From Euphorbia lathyris (Eukaryota > Streptophyta > Magnoliopsida > Malpighiales > Euphorbiaceae), in the NCBI RefSeq assembly GCF_963576675.1, contig NC_088912.1, forward strand, positions 54,522,395 to 54,586,394: a stretch of 64,000 bases of DNA, given 5' to 3'. The position numbers and the translations under genes are program-made. This document shows, piece by piece, positions 56,982 to 64,000 of the stretch. Each line of letters starts with the position of its first letter. The stretch's first letter is position 1. The notes beneath the pieces were generated by a model, which saw nothing but the letters and a program-made list of their open reading frames with translations, was not told the DNA's origin and made no database searches.

Positions 56982-57266
56982 GGCCTTAGTTTGATAAGCC
57001 ACTTAATGACTTAAATTAAAATATTAAGCACTTATTTATTTTAAGTGCGTTTGATAACAATTATTTTTCCACCACTTAAATTAATAAATTAAGTTAAAAA
57101 ACACTTATTTTGGTATTTGACTTAACATTTTAAGTTAAACATTATCAACTAATATTTTTATAATAATTATATCACTCAATATTTTCAGCACTTAAAATAT
57201 TCAGCACTTAAAATTCAGTACTTATTTTTTCAGCACTTAATTTTCAGTTTTATCAAACAGCACCTT
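56982..57266. mobile_element. Probable hAT-like MITE remnant
   Basis: Ends resemble inverted repeats: left GGCCTTAGTTTGATAA, right the complement of AAGGTGCTGTTTGATAAAAC. The interior has repeated CAGCACTTAA motifs and their complements. No convincing target duplication; the class is a guess from the GTTTGATAA ends. Confidence 0.4.
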
Positions 57267-57787
57267 ACTCCTCATAATTTATTTATCAATCAAATTCAAT
57301 TTATCATCCTAATAATCTAAAATTAATCTAATGATGAAAACACCCAAAATAAAACTTACTTTGTTTAGGCATACAAACAACAATTCATACCCAATAATTA
57401 TATTCAAACAATTAATTAAACTAAATCACATTTCACGATTCAACAACTAAATTACATTACTAAATATTTCAAAAAGAAAACATTACTAAATCTTAGCCCT
57501 CCATCAAATTCAATTTATTACTGTAATAGTAATAATTTATATTCACAATAACAATTCATACTCGATAATTAAATTCAACAATTAATTAAACTAAATCACA
57601 TTTCAAAATTCAACTAAATCAACTCAAGTAAATTACTTTACCAAATCACAATCCCATTCATATCAAACAATAAAATTTAACAATTAATTAATTAAAACAA
57701 TCCAACAATATATTTTTCAAAATTCATTAATATTTTAACTAGTAATTTAATATTAGAATTGATTTGTAAAAAATTAATATTTTCATA
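57267..57787. other. AT-rich sequence with internal near-repeats
   Basis: No gene seen. Segments such as CAATTAATTAAACTAAATCACATTTC recur at about 57409 and 57581, giving a direct repeat of about 100 bp with flanking similarity. Confidence 0.5.
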
Positions 57788-57961
57788 TACTACCTCTGTT
57801 CCATAATATAAGTCGTTCTAGAGATTCTCACACAAATTAAGAAATACAATTAATTCAAAATACTTTTCTCATACTGAACTACTAGCTGATAGAGAGACCT
57901 GACTCGCTCTGTGCACGGGTAATTAAGTCAAAATACTTTCCTCATACTGAACTGCTAGCTG

Positions 57962-58642
57962 CTGATGAATGTAGAAGCCCCAGTTATCTGTGGCGTAGCA
58001 TGTGGGCTGCTCAGGGTGTCGTTCAGGACGGAATGATGTGGCGTGTGGGAGACGGCAGGGATATTCGTATTTTGGAGGATAACTGGGTGCCATCGCTTAA
58101 CGCGAGACGGCCGTTGGTGGCACTGATGACCCCGGCACCGGTACTGGTGCGAGAGTTGATGAATGAAAATGGTACTGCTTGGAATTTGAATTTATTGCAT
58201 AATCTTTTTCTTTCATCTGATAGTGCATAAATTGGGGCGATACGTATCAGTGCTTCTGGATATTCGGATGGCTTCTACTGGCGGAAGACTCCTCATGGAC
58301 GATTTTCAGTAAAGTCATACTACTCCCTCATAGAAGAAAGACGCATGAAAATGGCTGCTTGACCGTCGACATTGACTAACCAAACACAACAGTGGAAGAA
58401 ATTCTGGCGACTGAACATCCCCCTAAGGTCAAGCACTTCGCGTGGAAGCTCATCAAAGGTATTTCCCGAGCCGGTCTGTGCTGCATCAACGAGGAATCGA
58501 TGTTGCGACAGGATGTCCGTCATGTTACACAGCGGAAGAGACGCTGCTCCACGTCTTCATAACCTGCCCGACGATGAAAAATATATGGCAGAAAGCGGGT
58601 CCTCAACTGCAATGGGATAAAATGCGAAACTCCAACTTCTAG
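57962..58642 (+). pseudogene. LINE RT C-terminal part and zf-RVT
   Basis: CRSPSYLWRSMWAAQGVV, WRVGDGRDIRILEDNWVP and FYWRKTPHGRFSVKSYY identify the LINE segment behind RT. KVKHFAWKLIKG and CPSCYTAEETLLHVFITCPT (zinc-binding pattern) follow. Frames change near 58230, 58360 and 58440-58500. Stops at 58228 and 58640. Confidence 0.82.
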
Positions 58643-58696
58643 GAGTGGCGGCAGGAGTGTTGGGAGCAATCTGATGAAACGAATAGTGAGCTGGGT

Positions 58697-59296
58697 GTGC
58701 TAATTTTACGGTGGATGTGGTTCAACAGAAATCAACGGATCCATGAAGGAAAGTATTTAGAGCCTGCAGAGTTGATCCATAAGGCGAAAGTCTTCCATGC
58801 TGATTGGCGAAGGCGGGCGAGCGATACGTTACTGGAAGTTCCTACCAGGCTACCCATTGATGCTTATGAGTTTTGGTGTCCCCCTCTCGATGGTATCACA
58901 AAATTCAACTGTGACGCCGCATGGGAGGGCCATGGTCTTGCCGCAAGTGTCAGGGTGGTTGCTAGGGACTCTCGAGCACACATTGTGCTTACTGCTGGAA
59001 TTCCCCTCCCCCCTTGCCTATCGGTTGAGGCGGCCAAGCTGCTGGCTATCCAGGAATGCCTGAGTCTTGCCTGGCAAAGCAGCCTCGACGCTATTTGCGT
59101 GGAATCGGATGCGAAAATTGTTGTGGACGCTCTGACCGATGGCCGGATTCCGGGTTCCGCTCTCCACTTCCTCTACCTAGATGTTCTGAAACTATCCCAA
59201 CAATTCAGGCAATGTGATTTTTTGTTTATTAGAAGAGGTAGGAATAAAGTAGCACATCAGTTAGCTAGGTGGCTAGGGAGTTCCAAGCTCCTCTAA
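58697..59296 (+). pseudogene. LINE RNase H domain, 199-residue open frame
   Basis: RWMWFNRNQRIHEG leads into RVT_3 RNase H: FNCDAAWEGHG (first Asp), SVEAAKLLAIQECL (Glu), AICVESDAKIVV (Asp), RRGRNKVAHQLAR (His region). Stop TAA at 59294, 90 bp before the poly-A tail. This domain alone is intact, but its parent polyprotein is broken upstream, so it is not an independent gene. Confidence 0.85.
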
Positions 59297-59540
59297 TTTT
59301 ACACGAGGATAGTCCGGATTCTGTGTGGCCGCTACTTTGTAATGACGCTTTGAGCTTTTAATCAATGAGATTTCCTTTAAAAAAAAAGAAATACAATTAA
59401 TGTATAGCCTAATTAATGAATTTTACATTGGTTAACTTAAAAAAAATTCTCTCTCATGTAATGGTTGGGCAATAAGTATTGGAATGTTAAAAAAAACACA
59501 TATATTAAGACAAAAAATTTTGGAATGTTAAAACGACTTA

Positions 59541-60209
59541 GGCCCTGTTCTTTTTGACTTAATTTCAGCATAAGTAAGTTCAGTTCAGTTCACTTCAGTT
59601 AAGTTCAGTTCATTTCAGCAACATTCAGTTAAGTTCAGTTAAGTTCAGTAAATTTAATTTCAGTAATTATCATTATTTATTATAATTATAATTATTTATA
59701 TATAATTTATAATTTAATAGTATTTATATAATTCATCATTATTTATTATAATTATAACTATTTATATATAATTTATTATAATTTATTATTTATTATAATT
59801 TATAATTTAATATGATTTATATTCATCATTATTTGTTATAATTATAGTATTTATATATTATTTATATATAGTTCATCATTATTTATTATAATTATAATTA
59901 TTTATATATAATTTATTATTATTTATTATAATTATAATTACTTATATATAATTTATATTTTATTATATATATAATTTTTTATATTTTATTTTATATATAA
60001 TATATCATTATTTATTGTAATTATAATTATTTATATATATATAATATATCATTATATATATAATTTATTATAATTATAATTATTTGGTGCAATTAAGTTA
60101 AGTTAAGTTAAGTTAAGTTCAGTTCAGTGGCATTCAGTTCAGTTCAATTCAGTTAGTTTAATTTTAGTTAAGTTAATTTAATTTAATTTCAGTCAAAAAG
60201 AACAGAGCC
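59541..60209. mobile_element. Tourist/Harbinger-type MITE nested in the Stowaway-type MITE
   Basis: 669 bp, TIR GGCCCTGTTCTTTTTGACT (left) against complement of GGCTCTGTTCTTTTTGACT (right). TSD TTA at 59538-59540 and 60210-60212. Near each end are runs of AAGTTCAGTT, the middle is an AT array (TTATTATAATTATAATTATT units, about 59660-60085). No coding. Confidence 0.85.
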
Positions 60210-60667
60210 TTATATTTTAGAAAAAAAATTACTTTCTAAAACAACTTATATAATGGAACGGAGGAGTAATAGCTAATAAAAACACAAATAATATATAAGT
60301 ATGTAAATAGGAAAATAGTTGTAAGTAAATATAAGGGAAAAGTATAGAAATAAACCTTGTGGTTACACCCATTTTCGAACAACACCTATGTGGTTTAAAA
60401 GTTTGCAAAGTGGTACCATGTACTTCATTCCGTTAGCAAACACATACCAAATTGACTAACGGTGTTAAAAGTCAAAGGAAAAAGAGTTAATTTGGTCCTT
60501 ATATTTATTTATTTTTATAAATTGGCCCCCTTATTATCTAATTATCACAAACAAACCCCAAAATAAAAAATAAAAATCAAATATACCATCTTCTCCATCT
60601 CTTTTTAATTTTTTTCTTATTTCTCTCTTCTCTCTCTTAATTTCTCTCTCTAAAATAAATAAATTGA

Positions 60668-61429
60668 TTGACTTATTCTCCACATTGCTTAAATCGCCAT
60701 CTTCAATTTCCTCACCTCGAATTGGAGGACTCCCTGGTTGTTATGAACAATCAAAATGTATCAGCAAGTAATCACCATCACCATCACCACATTGATCTTC
60801 TCCGACGCTTCTCTCTTTCAAGGGACACTACTAATCACCATCACCCTTTAATCGGATATTCTCCGCCACTTCAAACTCGCGGACTCGACGATTCAGTAAT
60901 CAGGTCTATACCCATTTTCAACTTCAAAAAAGTCAACACTAGAGATTTTGGGGAAAGAAGCTTCTACGAATGTGCTATTTGTTTGAATGAATTTCAACAA
61001 GATGAGAAGCTCAGAATAATCCCTAATTGCAGCCATGTTTTTCATATATATTATATTGATATTTGGCTTCAAAACAATGCTAATTGCCCACTTTGTCGAA
61101 ACACTATTTCAATAAGATTACCATTTAATCATATTAATATTATGGCTCCCACTTCTTCCCCACAAGATCCAAATCCTACTTCTACTTCTACTACTGATGA
61201 AGCTTATGTTGTCATCGAATTGGGTAGCCATAACTCCGCAGATTCAGGACAAGTATCAAGTGTTCGATCCGTCACTCCGAAAATAGAGTTGAAGAAGAAA
61301 TCTAGAAAGTATAACAAGGTGAATAGTATGGGTGATGAATGTATTGATATCAGAGGGAAAGATGAACAATTTGCATCAATTTGCATCTCGAATTGGAGGA
61401 CTCCCTGGTTGTTATGTTCTGATAACTAA
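60668..61429 (+). CDS. ATL-type RING-H2 protein captured in a Mutator-like element, zinc site damaged
   Basis: 253-residue frame. A run of His (36-41), then the ATL GLD motif (RGLDDSVIRSIPIF, 71-84), then RING-H2 at 102-143: CAIC (102, 105), C121, H123, H126, [C expected at 129], C140, C143. Residue 129 is Tyr (codon TAT, 61052-61054) in HIYYIDIW, where ATL proteins have Cys; this removes a zinc ligand, and TGT to TAT would need one base change. The N-terminal membrane segment of normal ATLs is missing. The first about 25 codons and the last about 14 (ISNWRTPWLLCSDN) lie in the TIR or its inverted copy. E2 binding and ligase activity are therefore doubtful. It could be expressed but is best treated as a captured pseudogene. 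Confidence 0.7.
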   Translation: MTYSPHCLNRHLQFPHLELEDSLVVMNNQNVSASNHHHHHHIDLLRRFSLSRDTTNHHHPLIGYSPPLQTRGLDDSVIRSIPIFNFKKVNTRDFGERSFYECAICLNEFQQDEKLRIIPNCSHVFHIYYIDIWLQNNANCPLCRNTISIRLPFNHINIMAPTSSPQDPNPTSTSTTDEAYVVIELGSHNSADSGQVSSVRSVTPKIELKKKSRKYNKVNSMGDECIDIRGKDEQFASICISNWRTPWLLCSDN

Positions 61430-61524
61430 TTACTTGCTGATACATTTTGATTGACAATCAAAATGTATCAGCAAGTAATTAGTTATCAAAACATAACAAC
61501 CAGGGAGTCCTCCAATTCGAGGTG
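61384..61524. repeat. Near-perfect 140-bp palindrome at the inner edge of the right TIR
   Basis: Arms 61384-61453 and 61455-61524 are inverted copies with one central base (A at 61454) and one or two mismatches. The sequence includes CTCGAATTGGAGGACTCCCT and its complement. The same segments also occur at 60715-60770 in the left arm and gene start. Confidence 0.9.
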
Positions 61525-61907
61525 AGGAAATTGAAGATGGCGATTTAAGTGATGTGGAAAATAAGTCAACCAATTTATTTATTTTAGATAGAGAAATTAA
61601 GAGAGAGGAGAGAGAAAAAAAATAAAAATTAAAGAGAGATGAAGAAGATGGTATATTTGATTTTTATTTTTTATTTTGGGGTTTATTTGTGATAATTAGA
61701 TAATAAGGGGGCCAATTTATAAAAATAAATATAAGGACTAAATTAACTATTTTTCCTTTGACTTTTAACACCGTTAGTCAATTTGGTATGTGTTTGCTAA
61801 CGGAATGAAGTACATGGTACCACTTTGCAAACTTTTAAACCACATGGGAGTTGTTCGAAAATGAGTGTAACCACAAGGTTTATTTTTATACTTTTCCCTA
61901 AATATAA

Positions 61908-62300
61908 TACATATATCATATAAAGAAAAAGTAAAGTTATTATAAAGTAAATAATATATATACATATTACATAAATGATATAATATAACTATGGTAACTA
62001 TGATAAATTTCTGATTCTTCAACTCTTCATCACTCTCATTGCCACTCAACGTTTCCGATCTTATTTTCTGATCAGGTTTTTTAAGAGGAGGTAGAAGAAA
62101 AAGGTTTAGATTTAGTTTTTAGATTTAGTTTTTAGTTTCAAATCTACACTTACTTTCTTGTTAGTTTGAAGTCTATATTCCTTATTGAACTTCTTTTTCC
62201 ATCAAATCTACACATGTTAGCTATATTTCTTTCATTTATTCTTTTTTCGGTCTTAACAAAAATGAAAAAGGTTCATATTGTCCGTAGATCTATAGATCTG
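61908..62300. other. Sequence between the Mutator-like element and the gypsy LTR
   Basis: No gene seen. AT-rich, no repeat signature recognised. Confidence 0.5.
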
Positions 62301-63834
62301 TGATAGGGGTCAAAAACCCCTATCTTTGGGTACGGTTTTAGGACGGTTTTTAGCGTTATTTCGTGAATAAGCGAGCAATTCTCGCATTTATATGCTTTTG
62401 TGTGAGTTAGTTAGAAATTGGAAATGTTTTATTAACTTTTCGTTGTTTAGGCTCGTTTTCTGGTAAATTCAGGCAAATATGGCCAAAATAACATGTACGT
62501 CAGATTTCCATTATCTTTTATAGCTAATTGATCCGCCAAAAGTCGCACCAAACAGAGTTTTTACTTAAATGAGCGATTGGCGAGTCAATTTAGCCCTTGG
62601 ACTAATGTTGTTTAGAGTTACGTGCATGTGCAGGAACGAATTCGGGTGAAAAACGCATTTTTAGACAGTCGGCAAACACGTGTGGGCGTTCTGGGCATTG
62701 CCGCACGACGAACTGACCTCTGTAGGCCAGCTCGGCGAGCTGACCTACGGGAATAAGTCAAAAGACTGATTCCCAGCCCCACAAAGTCCCGATCGGCCCC
62801 ACGTCTTCCCACTTGCAAAAGGACACGACTTAGGTCAGAAAGAGGGCCCGAACCGCGTCTATAAATAAGAATTTCCAATTGTAAAATAGACATCTTTCAT
62901 TATTGTAATTTACTTTAGCCTTCACCTTTGAAGATTCCTCTCCACCTCCTCCATCTCCTTCAACCTCCATTGAAGCACCTTCGAAGCTCCGCTCACCTAG
63001 GAATATTCAAGGTCCGTCCTTAAGACATAGGAAGCCGGCTGCAGAGTAGACAGGTTCCCTGAAAGGGATTTTCGTATCTCCTTTTATCTTTCCTTGTTTG
63101 TACTCTTTGATACAGTATATAAATCCTAGGCTAGTTGTATCCCGTGACAATATTCTTCGCCTTTAATAATATCTTAGCTCTTATTTTATTCTATGATTCT
63201 TTGTTTAATCTTTGTCTTACGCTTTATTCAATTGGTTTAACTCATTCAAAAGCCCCAAAATCTAGTAGGCACATATTGTGAGCTGAATCTGACCTAGTCA
63301 GAGCCTAGGAGATTGACGACCTCTTAGTTGATTAAGCCCAAATTGCTGAGCCTTAGACCTAGTTTCAGCCTTACAAGGGAATCGCGCACTAGAGACTTCA
63401 GGAGGGTAAGTAGGGTTAATCGCCTTGAATACAAGTGACTTAGATTAGGTTTTTAATCTGTTGACCTAATAATCTATCTTCATTATTATCGTTCATACCA
63501 TGTTCCTTCGGGTAATTGCATTAGTGAAAGATCAGCTAGGAGTAGTTTAACTTAATTAGGAGTAGAATAACTTAATTAGGAGTAGAATAACGTAATTAGA
63601 ATTAGATAACTTAGCTAGGAGTAGCATAATTCAACTAGGAGTAGATTAACTTAAACAAAACCAACTCAAAACCCACACAGCCTAGATAACACCTAAGACC
63701 AAGTAGCTCGATACTTGTAGTAAATAAATCCTGTGGATTCGATACCTGGACTTTCCAGATTTATTACTTGATAACGACGGGGTACACTTATCCCTTAGTG
63801 AGCCTTGCGGTACCGAATGCCGCGAGGCGCATCA
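62301..63834 (+). repeat. 5' LTR of an Athila-like Ty3/gypsy element
   Basis: 1,534 bp from TGATAGGGGTC to GCGCATCA. TATA-like TCTATAAATAAG at about 62859. Palindromic GCCAGCTCGGCGAGCTGACC at about 62727. Near the end is CTTGATAACGACGGGGTACAC, shared with the minus-strand LTR at 34608-36056. A tandem of AATTAGGAGTAGAATAAC units lies at about 63540-63650. Confidence 0.82.
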
Positions 63835-63840
63835 AGTTTT

Positions 63841-63858
63841 TGGCACCGTTGCCGGGGA
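63841..63858 (+). promoter_or_regulatory. Primer binding site, tRNA-Asp type
   Basis: TGGCACCGTTGCCGGGGA begins six bases after the LTR and matches the complement of the plant tRNA-Asp 3' end with one mismatch (A for G at the fifth base). This primer is used by Athila/Tat-lineage elements. The rest of the element lies beyond the window. Confidence 0.82.
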
Positions 63859-64000
63859 TTTATTTCTTCTGCAATATCGAACCAAAGGTCGATTTGTTAG
63901 TTTAGGCATTCCTTGTGAATACCCTTTGTTTATACCATTTATACATGTATACTTGTTTATAGCTGTTTACATTCATACTTGTTTATAATTATACTCATTT
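63859..64000 (+). other. Start of the gypsy internal region
   Basis: Leader sequence with no ORF; repeated ATACTTGTTTATA motifs. The element continues off the window. Confidence 0.6.

Larger units (their letters stand above)
57855..59385 (+). mobile_element. 5'-truncated LINE inside the Stowaway-type MITE
   Basis: TSD AAGAAATACAATTAAT, 16 bases, at 57839-57854 and 59386-59401, with poly-A before the right copy. The first 107 bp are not LINE-like: they contain a 34-bp motif (CAAAATACTTTYCTCATACT...CTAGCTG) twice, probably filler at the 5' junction. LINE sequence starts near 57962. Confidence 0.88.
57790..60266. mobile_element. Stowaway-type MITE enlarged by two nested insertions
   Basis: Left end CTACCTCTGTTCCATAATAT..AAGTCGTTCTAGA and right end complement of CTCCTCCGTTCCATTATATA..AGTTGTTTTAGA form TIRs of about 33 bp, flanked by TA on both sides (57788-57789, 60267-60268) as in Stowaway/Mariner MITEs. 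Inside are a LINE 3' fragment (57855-59385) and a Harbinger-type MITE (59541-60209). Without them only about 280 bp remain, a normal MITE size. Confidence 0.8.
60335..61898. mobile_element. Mutator-like (Pack-MULE-type) element carrying a RING-H2 gene
   Basis: 1,564 bp flanked by the exact 9-bp duplication TAAATATAA (60326-60334 and 61899-61907). The TIRs are about 420 bp each: left 60335-60756, right about 61480-61898, starting GGGAAAAGTATA and continuing with CCTTGTGGTTACAC, few mismatches. The middle encodes an ATL-type RING protein. Nine-base TSD, long TIR and captured gene fit Pack-MULEs. No transposase. Confidence 0.9.

Noticed and set aside
59660..60085. AT array as a replication origin or scaffold site
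   Set aside because: It is the internal repeat of a MITE; nothing specific supports another role.
61774..62049. 91-residue minus-strand ORF
   Set aside because: Mostly TIR sequence of the Mutator-like element read in reverse; no domain.
62618..62893. 91-residue minus-strand ORF with Arg-rich end
   Set aside because: Antisense reading of the gypsy LTR, including its palindrome.

Overview
The window is nuclear DNA from a flowering plant, very probably a eudicot. Evidence: AT-rich intergenic sequence, phase-conserved introns in a group-A bZIP gene, plant Ty1/copia (Sirevirus-type) and Ty3/gypsy retrotransposons, L1-type LINEs with plant-style RNase H tails, Au-type SINEs, MITEs, a Helitron and Mutator-like elements carrying host gene pieces. 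The species cannot be named from the sequence alone.

Layout. 0.5-26.3 kb is a three-level nest. A degenerate LINE (ORF1 at 490-1325, continuing at 24774-26262) was split by an outer Sirevirus (1326-24773). That element received a second copy of the same family (11120-23030) in its 3' region. Both copies have LTRs of about 1.35-1.47 kb, an initiator-Met primer site, gag, pol, and a long extra 3' ORF. The extra ORF sits behind its own TATA box in both copies. 26.3-33.2 kb holds an LTR fragment and a complete but coding-dead copia element (27289-33221, TSD TGTAA, LTRs differing at four sites). 33.4-39.7 kb holds LINE 3' ends, a reverse-oriented gypsy solo LTR, a tRNA-derived SINE and a 5'-truncated LINE with TSD. 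39.7-45.6 kb is AT-rich with tandem repeats, a Mutator-like element (42316-44410) and a Harbinger-type MITE.

The one convincing host gene is on the minus strand at 45621-56678: a four-exon ABI5/AREB/GBF4-like bZIP of 275 residues. Its three introns (2.2, 4.9 and 3.1 kb) are swollen by two Au-SINEs, a TIR element, an inverted-repeat element carrying a piece of proteasome subunit RPT2, a Helitron and a miniature copia element.

57.8-60.3 kb is a Stowaway-type MITE enlarged by a nested LINE 3' end and a Tourist/Harbinger-type MITE. 60335-61898 is a Mutator-like element with 9-bp TSD and TIRs of about 420 bp. It carries an ATL-type RING-H2 ORF that has lost one zinc ligand. The window ends in a gypsy (Athila-like) 5' LTR with a tRNA-Asp-type primer site (62301-63858).

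Apart from the bZIP gene, all coding signal belongs to transposons or captured gene pieces. The most interesting items are the two gene-capture elements, the TATA box conserved in front of the extra Sirevirus ORF, the CTGAG motif spread through both Sirevirus copies, and the young-looking but coding-dead copia element.
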